Origin: Adiantum capillus-veneris
Taxonomy: Eukaryota; Streptophyta; Polypodiopsida; Polypodiales; Pteridaceae
NCBI GenBank assembly: GCA_014529385.2
Contig: CM043944.1
Coordinates: 69,240,895-69,304,894 of the forward strand
Direction: 5' to 3'
DNA length: 64,000 bases
Both the position numbers and the translations under genes were made by a program. The notes below the pieces were generated by a model that saw only the letters and a list, made by a program, of their open reading frames with translations, ran no database searches and was not told the DNA's origin. Shown piece after piece: positions 22,540 to 34,115 of the stretch (its first letter is position 1; the number at the start of each line of letters is the position of its first letter).

Positions 22540-23670
22540 TCAACAAGGTCGATCATGTGTGAGTGCTCGACAAGGTCGACTTTCTTTTTCTATGACATTT
22601 GTCTGTGAGAAAGAGTATATGTAGCTATGAGCAATGGTAGCATACAAAGAGGGTATACTGAGAAGTATCATGCAAAGACAACACTTTCCACATTTGGAAT
22701 ACGCTAGGATCATACAAACTTGCCAAGGTGTTTGTAGGTTATTATGTTCGAAGAAATAATTTATGGTACATCTGATAACTCACTCGAGCGGTAGATATGG
22801 CTATGAGCCATACATTAGGAAGAGGATGGGGTATAGGAGAGGCTCTCTTTTTTCCATGAGCTTATGGAAGTGATTAAAATTTTGAGGAATAGGTATATGC
22901 CATGTGTGCAAGAATGGTGGGTGTGTAAGAGATGTGTAAGAGTGGGCAAACGATGCACTTTTCCCCCCAAAAAAGAGATGGAAAGTTTTATGATTGTTGG
23001 CCTTCCACAACTCCCACATATGATCTCCCATTTGAGTGGAGATCATAGATCTATACACGTCAAGATCTTTCCATAGATATGCTACATGATATGGTTTTAC
23101 CCCCTAGATTTTAAATTCCATTTTGAGGGGAAACTTTGATTTCAAATAAACTAGTGATTTTGCATGTTCGAATTCAAAAGATGTCCTTTGGTTACTTTCT
23201 TAATACACAAGGTTTGACTTCCTTAAACTGCCAAATAAAGAGGCCCTCCTAGACCCCATTCTCTTCCTAATGTTAGAGCGATTTTTTTACTTATACATTA
23301 CTAGACACCTACCTACAAGCAGGCGACAAGGTTAGTAGCTTCCACGTTATGCTTGTTTCTTCTATAATTTAGCCTTTTATTTGAAACATATTTCTCAACC
23401 ATGAAAAGCAAAGTTCTTTGTCAGTTGTCATATGAAGCAAGGCTTCTCTTATGTTCCAAAGTATTATCTATTGATTTCATATCAACGATAATGGCACACA
23501 TTTTTTCAACTACGTGGATATAAGCTCATAATCTATGCAACACGCACTGTGATGTATCCATGCCATAGTAAATGTGCTTGGCACGTATACCAAAGGCTCA
23601 CATGGTTGAGACTCTCATTGAATCCAAGGTCTTATTATTCTCTATTTTGATATATATGCATGGTGTACTG
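22540..23670. repeat. Diverged direct duplication, copy B
   Basis: Partner of 20040-20770, in the same orientation and order of shared blocks, with extra DNA inserted between about 22800 and 23400. Confidence 0.65.
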
Positions 23671-25843
23671 GTACAATGGATGTACGACATCCCATCATTG
23701 TATACACTTTCGCTACAGCACTAGCTACTCTGTCAAGGATGAGATCAATTATTGATATCTTAAAATAATTTTTTATTTGTGTTTATTCATAGGAAAAGTG
23801 CCATATTACGTCACCCTAATACAGTCACAATCACATACAAGGTAAGTGGGTCAAGATGTGACTTATGATACCTCTCTCTAAGAGAGAGTTGTACAAGCAC
23901 ATTGTTGTACGCTTATAGGATAAGCTATCACACAGTCATTGTCTGCACAGAGGCATATGCATGGGGGAATACAATACAGTAGATTAAGGAATTTTCCTTA
24001 GCATAGCATTCTTTGTTTCTCTCTCCTCCGGAATTCTCTACAGGAAAGGTGAAATTAGTCATGATTTTACTAAAAGATTTTTATATCGATATGGTAACAG
24101 AAAAAGCTAAGAGCCATCTGTTTGTGAAGGGCTAAGAGCTACCTATTTTGGAATGTCTAAGAGCTATTTGTTTGTAATCTATCGGTGATTTCTTTCAAGA
24201 TCGAACAGTTGTATCCAATTGAGTACCCATCGATTCTAATGGACAAGCAAGAGTCTTGCCATTAGTAATTTTTTGGCCATTACCTTAGCACTACATACTT
24301 TAAGTGTGAAGATCAAGTCAATGAGGTTTTGAAAGTCTCAAACTCATAGCTGATTATCTCTACCAAGGTATATAGATGAAGCCAGCAATTCAAACAGCAC
24401 GGCTATTCACAAAACACCCAAGATTATGGATTTTTGGGTTTAGAAAAGATCCAGTTGTGAATACGATTCCAACTCGAGTGGATATCCTATTTTATCTGTA
24501 GCACTAAGAGTATTTGTACCAATACAATTTTGGGGCAAGACCCAGATTGTGATTACTAAATCACTTATTGAGTGTTGATGATCAACTATTGGAACCTTCA
24601 CACTTGCACTTTCAAGTAGATAAGTCCATAAGCTGCTAAGGGTAGTGGACGATTTCAAGTTCAAAGTTGATTTCAATTACGATTGCTGCTAGTTGAGAAG
24701 ATTCTTTGCAAATTCTAACCAAGGAGTTTGACAATGTAGGTTTTAACCAAGGGGTTTTGATTGCAAAGGCAACACCCAGGGTTGCAAGTGCAATACTACT
24801 TGAATTTCATCGATTTTCAATTAGTGTTCCTCAGCCTTTGTAGGCGGGAAATTTGGGCAGGTGCTTTTGACTATAGGTAAGTGAACACTGATTGTTTTTT
24901 ATTCTTTTTTTAATATGTTTTTGTTTACTTTTCCAAGTTGGAAGCATTAACTTCTATTTTTTCATCCATTTTTCTCTTTAAGAGACATGACAAGGTCATG
25001 TAGGAGCAAAGTATTTTGGACCATAGTGTCAAACATACATTTCTACATTATGCAGTGATGGACCTACATGTAGGGTTTTCTTTGGCACATGTTGTCACAT
25101 GGGATACAACACGGTCTAGGAACTCAAGGAGTTTGGTTTAGCATATGTGGAGTAAGGATAACGAGGGTCCCTCTCACTCATGTCACGGAGTGTTTGCAAA
25201 TACCTCCACACACAAGTACATCTCGTACCTGAAGGATGTTCTTTTTGTAGACATCTTTAGTTGAGACATATTCCACATGTGGAGAATATGAGTCTCTAGG
25301 ATTCACACTGGCACCTTCTATTTCAATTATCTATCACGATGAAGTCCCTTGCTACTCCTGGTCGAATTCGTTTTATAGACCATTTTCAACACATCATATC
25401 AGGAACAATTTCAATGGCCAAAAATTGTTGGATACTCCAGAACGACTTGTTAAGGTTACAAGTGCTGTTAAGAAACATTAACGGATGGTTGTTTATGCAT
25501 ATAGCAAGGCTATGATTTGTTAACAACAAAGTTTCATTGTTTGTACCTAGAAGTGATTAATGTTTCACCTTCTATTATGGATGTTTCAACAAGTCTTGCA
25601 AATGATTGCAATAGAAATTATTTAGTTTCTTTTTAGAACTATTTACACTCCTCTTTAATGTGTGCTAGGAGCATCACATTTGCCATAAGTATTGGCCAGT
25701 ATGATCATGGCTATGCAGGTTCACATCTGCTTTTTCTAAATGCATGCACACTAGGTGTTATGGACCCTAGTGTCTGGCAAAGGCTGATTTGAAGCAACAT
25801 CCATATTCATCACATAAGCTGCTTATGAAGCATTTTTCACTCT
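23671..25843. other. Unassigned, probably decayed retroelement DNA
   Basis: No open frame of note. A weak retroelement-like phrase (HKYISYLKDVLFVD) near 25205-25250 resembles the copia protease/integrase junction, but too many stops surround it for a firm call. Confidence 0.35.
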
Positions 25844-25990
25844 ATGTGCACTATCTCTATGAGATTACTTTTGGATCTACCTATCACCAATAGAGGTCAT
25901 AGCTCAGTTTGGGTGCTTGTGGATCTTTCAAATTAACCAAGATGGTTAATGAAATTTGTTCATTCCTCATCAATGTTGTACGACATTGTG
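25844..25990 (+). pseudogene. Decayed gypsy integrase core fragment
   Basis: The translation LLLDLPITNRGHSSVWVLVD matches the first catalytic-Asp neighbourhood of Ty3/gypsy integrases (MDF...LP.T..GH..VWVVVD). Stops occur directly after it (LSN then TAA). No flanking domain is readable. Confidence 0.45.
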
Positions 25991-26763
25991 ATCCTTGTTT
26001 TTATCAGTTATTTTGGGTGGCGATTGTCTGTAAACCATGGGAAAACACACCTTAGTATTGTCAGTTATCCAAGGAGGATAGGAAGATTAGAAGTGTAATC
26101 TTGTGCTAAAATATATGTGAAGAGCATACATTAGCACCAAGCAATCCAATTATCTAGCATGTATTGCTCTAGTTGGAGTCTGCTTATCATAAGAAAAACC
26201 ATGTTTGTGACCGGGTTTGGTCCCTCTTCATGATCAAGTTAAGTTCTCAACCTTGAACACTTGTTATGGTGGGGTTGTTAATGAGTTATACCTTGCTAAT
26301 GAGATACGTCAACAAGTTACTTTCATGGAAAGTGAAACGAGGTACTCTTTTTTGTACATCTTAGTTTTGACGACTCATTTAGCATGCTCATGTGGGCTCT
26401 AAATGGAGATTACACACTATGTTGTCTATGGGCTGGTTATACAAGACGGTTGCAAAAGGACAATAATGTGGAAGATCAAGATTCTCTTCTTGATTTCATT
26501 GAACCTCCTACTAAACCATGTTCCGGTCAAATGAATAGCTAAATCCATGTAGGATGCAACGGTGGAAAACATTAGTGTTCTTAAAAAGATACAACCACTT
26601 TTGTTTTCAAGGACAAAAACGCTATTACAATGGGGGAGTGATGTAATGCCAAGGGCAAGCCCAAGGGAGGTCAAGGACGAGGGGCCAAGTGCCGGCTACC
26701 ATTGGAGAAGGAATCCTATGCCAAGAGGGCTATGAAGGGAGGATGGGTGGAGGATCTAGGATG

Positions 26764-28155
26764 GCATTTCCAAGGTTTCTCACATGTCTCATCCGTCCAG
26801 GGTGTCAAATCACCAATTTTTTTCTTTGGGCACGCCAAGCACGCAACGGCCAAAAGTTGGTGATTGTGGTGCCCTAGACCCTTGAGACGGATTGCGATGC
26901 CCATGAAAATTTCTAGGGGTGGATATTAGAGGGCTCTTTCCACCCCCAAAAAAGTTTCATGGACATTGGCTTACGACTCATCGGTCCACGTGGCACAATC
27001 ACTATTTTTTTGGCTTTGGGCCCTTGGAGGGGCCCAATCACCAAAATTTGGTGATTGTGCCACCTTGGACCAACGCAACGGCAAGGGATGGCCATGAAAC
27101 TCTACAAAGGTAGAGGAAGCACACTAATCCCCACCCCTACAATGTTTCATGGCCATCCGTTTCCGTCTTGTCGGTCCAAGGTTGCACAATCACCAATTTT
27201 TTGGCTTTGGGATCTCCAAGGGCCCAACATCCAAAATTTGGAGATTGTGTCCCTTTAAACCGTTGAGATGGATTGTGATGCCCATGACACTTTTTAAACG
27301 TGGATATTATAGTGCTTTTACTACCCCTGAAAAGTTTCATCACCCTCCGTTGTTGTCTCGTCACTCCACGATGGCCCAATCACCAAGTTTTTTGCTTTAG
27401 GCTCGCTAAGGACCCAACGGCCAGAAGTTGGCGATTGCGTCACCCTAGACCCTTGAGACACATTGCGATGTCCATGAAACATTGCAAGGGTGGGAATTGG
27501 TGTGCTTATCTTGTCCCCTAAAATTTATATGGACATCTGCTCCCGTCTCATTTGTCTAGGGTAGAACAATCACCAACTTTTTTACTCCACGGTCCCAATC
27601 ACCAAAATTTTGCGATTGTGCCATCCTAGACCGAGGAGACGGAAACAAATGGCCATGAAAATTTGTAGGGGAAAAATAAGCATACTAATTTCCACCCTTG
27701 CTAAGTTTCATGGACATCTATTGTTGTCATGTCATTCCAAGGTGACACAATTGCCAATTTTTTGGCTTTGGGCTCGCCGAGGGCCCAACGGCAAAAAGTT
27801 GGCGATTGTGCCTCCCTAGACCGTCAAGATGGATTGTGATGCCCATGAAACTTTGTAGGGGTGGTATTAGTGTGATTTCTCTTTCCTCACAAAGTTTCAT
27901 GGACATCCGCTCCCATCTCATCGGTGCAGGGTGTCTTTGGGCCCTTGGAAGGGTTGAATCGCCAAAATTTAGCGATTGTGCCACCCTAGACCGACGAGAA
28001 AAAAATGGATGGCTTGTTGCGGGGGGTGCACACAAATACCCTCCCTTGTAAAGTTCCATGGCCATCCGTTGTTGTCTCATTGATCTAGGGTGGCAGAATC
28101 CCCAATTTTTTTCCTTTGGACTTGCCAAGGGCCCAACGACCAAAAGTTGGGGATT
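26764..28155. repeat. Tandem array of ~190 bp units with internal dyad symmetry
   Basis: The anchor GTTTCATGG(A/C)CAT recurs at about 26954, 27144, 27334, 27524, 27705, 27894 and 28053, after an earlier partial unit near 26764. Each unit is itself an inverted repeat: a left arm of ~60 bases (CATGG.CATCCG...GGTCCAAGGTGGCACAATCACCAATTTTTTGGC) and a right arm that is its diverged reverse complement (CCAAAAGTTGGCGATTGTGCCACCCTAGACC... is the partner), separated by ~15-20 bases around GGGC..GGGCCC. No unit holds a convincing protein. Confidence 0.85.
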
Positions 28156-28171
28156 GTGCTACCCTAGTCCA

Positions 28172-28363
28172 TGTTGGGGTAAATCCCCATGTGGTCGGTT
28201 AGGCCAAGTTCCCACCCACTATACTTATTCATTATGTACATAATAGAATAAAGGAGCTCACATGTAGAGAGTGAGTTTTAGCCCCTGCAAACACAAGGTC
28301 TCCTCTTCTCCTCTCTTCTCCATCGATGCACACACTCGCACACCCTCTTGCTGACGCACTTCA
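28172..28363 (+). repeat. Candidate LTR (copia type), single copy in window
   Basis: It starts TGTTGGGGTAAATCCCC and ends ...ACTTCA, followed two bases on by a primer-site-like GGTATCAAAGCTCA (28367-28380), a variant of the copia initiator-Met site. It cuts into the last unit of the array. No matching second LTR or coding region was found downstream, so this could be a non-autonomous or truncated element. Confidence 0.6.
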
Positions 28364-28439
28364 ATAGGTATCAAAGCTCAAGGATTGGGAGCACCATTGG
28401 AGCTCGGCGGGGAAGCAGGCAGAGAAGCAACAAAAAACT

Positions 28440-28775
28440 GCAACACATTTTTACAGATCTGTTTTGGCCTACGAAAACATCTTCATTGAAGCCAGTTCCT
28501 GAGATTCCTAACCAATTTCCGTCCTCTTCAACTTTGGAGAAGAAAGTTTTCTCAAAATCTCTACCAATTTTGAGATATGTCACTCACATTGTCTGCGCGT
28601 CTAGGGTACACAGCTGTAGATTTTTACAGATTTATTTTGACATGTACAAATAGCCTATTTTAGGTTTATTCCTGTGAACACTGACCGCTTTCCTGTGATC
28701 TACAATTTTGCAGAAGCAAGTTTCTGCAAATTTGGAACGATTTGGGAGATATGGTCTAACTGGCTGCAAGGTATT
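28440..28775 (+). repeat. Leader repeat (two ~180 bp units) downstream of the LTR
   Basis: Units starting TTACAGAT(C/T)T(G/A)TTTTG at about 28451 and 28624 both run into a motif of the form 'CTTTGGAGAAG.AAGTTT...CAAA...CCGATTTTGAGATAT..C'. The second reads CTACAATTTTGCAGAAGCAA. The same motif is the core of the 171 bp units at 41368-42550 in another LTR element. Confidence 0.55.
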
Positions 28776-30955
28776 CGGAAAGTTGAAGATTATGTATGCA
28801 CATTGTAGTGGTTTGCTACATTCGGAGAGGTCGGATTGAGCTTTGTCATTCTCTTGTTTTGCGCATTGATGTTTTGCTCTCAGTGATAGAGTGTGGGTTG
28901 AGACTTTCAACAAATTTATGCGCATACATTGAAAAACATTTGTGGATGTATGCATCTTGTGCACTCTCAGGATTTGAGAGTGGATTCATCACAGGTTATG
29001 TGCATTGACTTATGCGATTAAGGCAATTTCAAGAGTGTGGTGCATGGATTCGTAGAGAGTTTTGCAAGCATTTTTAGCATGATTGTGAGCTAAATTTTTA
29101 GCTGATTTGGATGCTCATTTTGCTACACATTTGGTACATGCTTGTTGCTTGTTTATATTTCCATGTGGATGCACATGATGTGCGCTTTTCAGTGGATGGT
29201 ATTCTGTACCTTGCAATGGCATATGTGGACTGATTTTTCAGTTTTTTTGAGCATCAACTTATTTAAGTTGGTTTACATCCAAGTTAAGAGTGCGGTTGAT
29301 GAGCTTTGTGTTTCGGATTATAGGATTGTTTTCCAAGTTTAGGGAGTTAAAACTTTGGGGCAGCTCATGTATGCTTGAGTGTGGATTTTGTGCATGAAGT
29401 GGACAAGTCGAAGGGGCAAAGTCAAAGGGCCGTTCCAAGGCCAGTCAAAGGTGGCTATCAAAGGGTTAGTCCGAGCACATGAAGGAGCAAATCCCAAGGT
29501 GAGGAGAAAGGTCTAAGAAAAGGTAAAGGGGGGGGGGGGGGGGAAATTGAGAGTAAAAACATAATAAACCAAATGTGCAAGGGGCACTAGAGACACCCCT
29601 CTTCAAGGGAGCTGCTAGAGAGAAGATACAAGGAAACTACCCCTTCCAAAGCTGCCAAATTGGGATACCAAATGGACCAATCAATGATCGGATTCCAAAA
29701 TTGAAGAGGACATCCCTATAAAAGTCAAAATTGTATCATTTTTCATGCTTTTTTCCATGAGGCTTTTGCTTGAGAGGTTTTTTGGGGGCCTGCAGAGAGC
29801 CATAGAGAGTGAGTGTGTGAGTCTTGGGTGCGTTTTTTGTGCATAGGTGTGTGCCTGCAAAGCCCCAAGTGTGCATTTTTCTTGCCCTGTGACCACGTGG
29901 GTGTGCCATTTGATGTAAATGAGTTGTACATGGTGTTTTGAGCAGTGGTAAAGCTTCCATGTTGTTTCTCTCGCATCGTTTCCCTCCTACCCCCTTCTCT
30001 ACTTCTTCTTCTTGTGTGTGTAGTGCCGGTGCGGATGTTTGTGCACCTCCGCCCCCTTTTGGTGTGAGCAATGGAAGTGAGAGAGGTTTTCATGTGACAA
30101 TGACGTGTGGTTAGAAACGAATCATGAATTCCATGGGTGGCTGAGTTCGTACTTGTTAATGTGTCGGTGTGTGTGCAGGTAGTGGCCTGCTAGCATGTGT
30201 CAAGAGTTTCAAAGGTGAACTCTAGTGGATTGGGGTAAGGTGTATACCTTGGGCTATAGAGAGGCAGTATGTTGGGTGTGTTCTCCCATTCCCCCTCGTC
30301 ATCTTTTGGTGCCCCCATTGAGGAGCGTCTGATGCTCCTACTTAAAGTTGAATCATTGATTTTGGTGATGCCAAAGGTACGGCCTCTGAAGAGGAGGTGC
30401 TGCTAGAGAAGATGTGGTCCGGATTTCCCCTTTTCACTAGGGTCAAAGATGCAGAAACCTAGCTCCAGGACTATGGATTGTTTGTGATGGAAAGTTGTTT
30501 ATCGAGAGAAGGTGCAGTGCAGGTGTTTCCACTCCTGTTCATGGTAAAGCGATTCTATGGTTTCATGGCCTCTATAAAGAATAAAAGAGTGATTGTGAAG
30601 CCCAGGAAGTGGATTTTTGAAGCAACTTCATTGTGCATGCGCAGCTGGACAAAGTGAAGCGAAAGCTCAACAATTTGAAGCACTGCTTGGAAGGTAATTT
30701 TCAAGAGTTCATATAGGTTTGGGTATGTAGTTGGCTATGTGCTTTGATATGACACTATGCAAAGGTGTTACAGTTGGATGGAAGAGACCAGTGCAAGGTG
30801 TTTGACCTAGGTGGTGACCATGCGGTAAAGCAAGGGGTTGGGCAACCCGCATGAGCAAAAAGTGGTGGGTATTAGGTGCCATTTTTTTTACATATAGTAG
30901 ATGTTTTGTGGTGTACATAGTGTCTATTTTGGTGATGCAATTTTTTTAGTGCAAT
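28776..30955. other. Unassigned, probably LTR-element interior, with G16 tract
   Basis: 16 consecutive G residues at 29528-29543. Reverse-strand frames near 29.7-30.1 kb overlap in two phases and have no recognisable domain. 30.3-30.7 kb has the texture of decayed gypsy coding sequence but nothing I can name. Confidence 0.4.
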
Positions 30956-30964
30956 AAGCATGTG

Positions 30965-31230
30965 TGTGGTTGAACATAAATGTTCAACTAGGGGGTGGGT
31001 AATGATGGTGTATCAGCCAAAGTTGGTCAGTGCAAGGAAGTGTTCCATTCAAAGAAAAGGGTGCTAGCAGGTGCATGACAAAGTGTAGAAGCCAATGTGG
31101 AAGACCTGGGCAAGCAAGTGCTAGTGGAAGTGTATACTTGATGCGGATTTTCAGGCCAAAAGGCCCCAAAATGGGCCAGTTGGGATGGCAGGTAAAGGTG
31201 CCCAAAGTACTGAGTTAGTGGTTTAGAATG
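30965..31230 (+). repeat. Dispersed repeat family, member 1
   Basis: It begins with the palindrome GTTGAACATAAATGTTCAAC (about 30971-30990), then a G-rich tract and TGATGGTGTA, then blocks shared with the other members (GGTGCATG, GACCTGGGCAAGCAAGTGCTAG, AGGCCAAAAGG(C/A)(C/T)CC, GGATGGCA). The palindrome plus purine tract resembles the end of a gypsy pol region abutting an LTR. Confidence 0.6.
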
Positions 31231-31559
31231 TGGTCTTTGAGATAATGTGCAAGCTGGTCCAGAGATGTGCAAGTTATTAATGTTTAAAGTTAGAAGGCGT
31301 TGCAGATCCTCGACGGACAGGGAAATTGGAGACATATTGCTAGAGAAATTTTGGAGTAACAGACACATAGTGCTTGCATTATGGAGCATGCTTGTTTTTT
31401 CGGATCATGGTTCAGAGCTCTGGATTGCATGATATGGTCAGTTGAGGATTTTTCAGGGGCCGGGTCTATCCCCACCTAGAAACATGGGAGTTTGTGCCAT
31501 CTGGTGTTTTTGGGCAATTTCCAAAGTTCGAGAAGATAGGGTACAATACATGAAGCACA

Positions 31560-31860
31560 CAAGAATTGACGACTCGTATCTATGGGTGTCTATAGGTGCA
31601 TGGCATGATGCTAAAGTAGGTGTGAAGGCCCTAGGTAGGCAGGTGATTGCGGAGATGTATGTCTAAGGTGGATTTTCAAGCTAGAAAGGCTCTGAAATGA
31701 GCCAATCAAGTTGGTAGGGTGAGGTGTTCAAAGTGTGGAAATTGTGCCTAGGAATTTGGTGTTTGCGATGCTGTATAATCCAGTCCAAATGGCTCCTCAA
31801 ACAGAGCTATAGGGTGAAATGCATATACCATATGTAAGGGGGGATTTTATATTGCAAGAT
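31560..31860 (+). repeat. Dispersed repeat family, member 2
   Basis: Shares CTATGGGTGTCT(A/T)TAGGT(G/A)CATG, GCTAAAGTAGGTGTGAAG, AAGGCTC(T/C)GAAA and ATGGCT(C/T)C(T/C)CAAA blocks with 45650-45910, in the same order and orientation. Confidence 0.65.
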
Positions 31861-32154
31861 TACGTTTTTTATCTTTTATAATTGAAACTTTATTTTTGAG
31901 CTTTTTAATGCTTGTATTACACTAGCAGTAACTTAAAATATCATTGTGGCATGAAAAAACTCTACACTAGATTGTGCATTCCTTCAATTGCCAAACAATC
32001 AAATGTGTTAGGCATGCGTGTCTATGCTTGAGGGAATGTAAGCTTAAGTACTCTCTTATTAGACTAAAATGTAACTTATCCAGATGTAAAGAATACCAAA
32101 CAACACACATAGTGTCAAAGTAACCTATCAAGTCAACTCACGTAGGCCCAAAAC

Positions 32155-32422
32155 CAAACTAGATTCCAAGCGATAGTGTGACATGCATATCATACTACAT
32201 AGTAAACCTCCAATCACATAATCTAGTCACACAATTACCAAAATTCCATGTCACCACCATGTACATGAAACATACAAATTAAAACATCAAAATGCAATTT
32301 CTAGAGAGAGTAACCTACTAGATCAACTCAAGGAATCTCAAAATAAAACAACATTCCAAGTGCTAGTGTGACATGCATCTCATACTATCATAATAAACCT
32401 CCACACATTATCTTGTCACACG
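32155..32422. repeat. Tandem duplication that preserves the empty CACTA site
   Basis: Unit 1 (about 32160-32275) and unit 2 (about 32348-32422, continuing at 40382) share ATTCCAAG(C/T)G(A/C)TAGTGTGACATGCAT and TAAACCTCCA. Unit 1 reads GTCACACAATTACCAAAATTCCATG where unit 2 reads GTCACACG, then the transposon, then ACCACCAAAATCCCATG. Unit 1 is therefore a natural copy of the uninterrupted target. Confidence 0.75.
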
Positions 32423-32560
32423 CACTACAAGAGGCTATTCATATTAGCGACGCTCACACAGCGACGCTCACATAGCGACGCTCAAAAAAAAAAATTCCCG
32501 GCGTTGCTATGAGCGTCGCAAATTTACAAGTAAATTTGTGACGCTTATAGCGACGTCGGC
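32423..32560 (+). repeat. Left TIR and subterminal repeats of the CACTA element
   Basis: The 12 bp perfect TIR is followed by (T)AGCGACGCTCA three times (32449-32485) and inverted copies (TGAGCGTCGC near 32509, AGCGACGTCGG near 32549). In this superfamily such motifs bind the element's accessory protein, TNPA in maize En/Spm. Confidence 0.9.
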
Positions 32561-32639
32561 TGGGCTAAAAAAAAACAGAGAGCGCCCAAAAACTCAGATC
32601 TCAGATCTGAGTTTTTCGGCGCCCTCAAGCAAGGAGCAG

Positions 32640-32645
32640 GTAATG

Positions 32646-32682
<37 letters not shown>

Positions 32683-32684
32683 CT

Positions 32685-32730
<46 letters not shown>

Positions 32731-32805
32731 GAGGAGAGGAAGGAGAGCTAGGTATGCTCCTTCCCTCTCCTCACTCTCATGTTCCCTTCCCCTCTTTCTC
32801 TCTCC

Positions 32806-32838
<33 letters not shown>

Positions 32839-32846
32839 AGTGTTTT

Positions 32847-32884
<38 letters not shown>

Positions 32885-33115
32885 TACAAATATAAACAAA
32901 AACGCACACACATACATAAACAAAGAATGCACACACACATTGAGAGAGGAAAAGAGAGAGAGAGCATGCATAAACAAAAAACGCACACATTGAGAGAGGA
33001 AAAGAGAGAGAGAACATGCATAAACAAAAAACGCACACATTGAGAGAGGAAAAGAGAGAGAAAACATGCATAAACAAAAAAATGCACACACATTGAGAGA
33101 GAAAGAGAGAGAAAC
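32640..33115. repeat. CT, AC and GA microsatellites and a 50 bp minisatellite inside the CACTA 5' region
   Basis: (TC)n at about 32649-32678, (AC)n at 32686-32726, (GA)n at 32849-32880. Four units of ~50 bp (TTGAGAGAGGAAAAGAGAG...CATGCATAAACAAAAAACGCACACA) start near 32940, 32990, 33040 and 33092. A 182-codon reverse frame across it is repeat translation. Confidence 0.9.
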
Positions 33116-33149
33116 TAATTTAACGTCGTAGGAAACTAATTAAAATTAA

Positions 33150-33255
33150 AAAACCTAAAGATCTAGCCGACGAGGAGTTGAACTCAAGACCTATTATTCA
33201 AGAGGGAAATGGCATAACCAATCTATCATACTTGGCATGGGTGATAGAAAGGTTA
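33150..33255 (-). other. tRNA-like sequence (weak)
   Basis: On the minus strand, TAGATTGGTTATGCCATTTCCCTCTTGAATAATAGG followed by TCTTGAGTTCAACTCCTCG has the spacing and words of a tRNA D-arm, anticodon arm and T-arm (B box GAGTTCAACTCC against GGTTCGANTCC). No acceptor stem can be paired, so it is at best a tRNA-derived fragment. Confidence 0.3.
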
Positions 33256-33309
33256 TACCATTTATCTCTTTTTATTGGCACACACATCCACACACACACA
33301 CACACACAC

Positions 33310-34115
33310 AAGAAGAAGAGAGTTATAACGTCGTAGGAAACTATCCTAAAAGACGTTAAAGATTAGGTTAGATGTAGACTTACGTTAAATTAGATTTAGG
33401 TTTATTTAAGTTAAATAAGATTAGATTTAGGTTTATTTTTAGTTAGATTTACGTTTATTTACACTAGATTTAGATTTACGTTATATTAGATTAGATTTAG
33501 GTCTCCATAGACTGCGATGCCTGCATGAAGCGGGTGAAGAAAGCCCTCAATGGAATATAGGGTATTGCTGCCTTCACTCATGGTGGGCTCCGTCGATCCA
33601 AAAGTACTGGTGAAATGTCTTCAGAAGATAGGGAAGAAGGTGGATCTTCAGGGCGGCAAGAGTCACTACATCCCCGACAATGACCATATAGACAACCTCT
33701 AGTCATTCAACAGCAACTTCAAAGTTAGTAACAAGAGCAAGAACGGTCCAAAGAGCCAATTGTTGTCGTCAGTTGTGGATAGAGATGAGGCAGCGTCATC
33801 GCCGGAAGTTAACTCTCACATCTTTAGTGATGAGAATGCCAACTCTTGCCGAGTTATGTGAAAAATAAGTTTTAAGGTTCTTATAATCCCTGTTAGTTTA
33901 GTTCTTTGTTTTTAATATAACATAATTTACGTTAGATTTAGATTTATGTTATATTAGATTAGACTTAGGTTTATTTAGGTTTACCCCCACACACACACAC
34001 AAGAAGAAGAGAGTTTTAACATCGTAGGAAACTATCCCAAAAGACGTCAAAGATTAGGTTAGATGTAGACTTACGTTAAATTAGATTTAGGTTTATTTTT
34101 ACTTAGATTTACGTT
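33310..34115 (+). repeat. ~110 bp direct repeats bracketing the captured HIPP fragment
   Basis: 33310-33420 and 33998-34110 share AAGAAGAAGAGAGTT(A/T)TAAC(G/A)TCGTAGGAAACTATCC(T/C)AAAAGACGT(T/C)AAAGATTAGGTTAGATGTAGACTTACG at over 90% by eye. A third short copy (TTTAACGTCGTAGGAAACTA) lies at 33119. The host-derived DNA sits between the two long copies. Confidence 0.8.
33510..33861 (+). pseudogene. Captured HIPP (heavy-metal-associated isoprenylated plant protein) fragment
   Basis: At 33510 the frame reads DCDACMKRVKKALNGI, the metal-binding CxxC loop and first helix of an HMA domain. After TAG 33558-33560 and a short internal loss with a +1 shift it continues from about 33574 as MVGSVDPKVLVKCLQKIGKK, the end of an HMA domain. 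A linker with a second TAG (33700-33702) follows, and finally the C-terminus CRVM plus TGA (33859-33861), a CaaX prenylation box. HIPPs bind metals or partner proteins and are membrane-anchored by the prenyl group. CCATAG just before 33511 could be the old splice acceptor. The fragment is non-functional as it stands and matches no CACTA protein. Confidence 0.85.

Noticed and set aside
26764-28155. Possible CRISPR-like array
   Set aside because: Units are ~190 bp with diverged copies and internal dyads, no short identical repeats with unique spacers, in a plant nuclear context.
32545-33093. 182-codon reverse frame, and two overlapping ones
   Set aside because: They run through CT, AC and GA microsatellites and a 50 bp minisatellite; their products are strings of Ser/Leu, Cys/Val and Arg/Glu.
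33150-33255. A tRNA gene on the minus strand
   Set aside because: T-arm and D-arm words are present but no acceptor stem pairs and the anticodon stem is poor; kept only as a weak tRNA-like feature.
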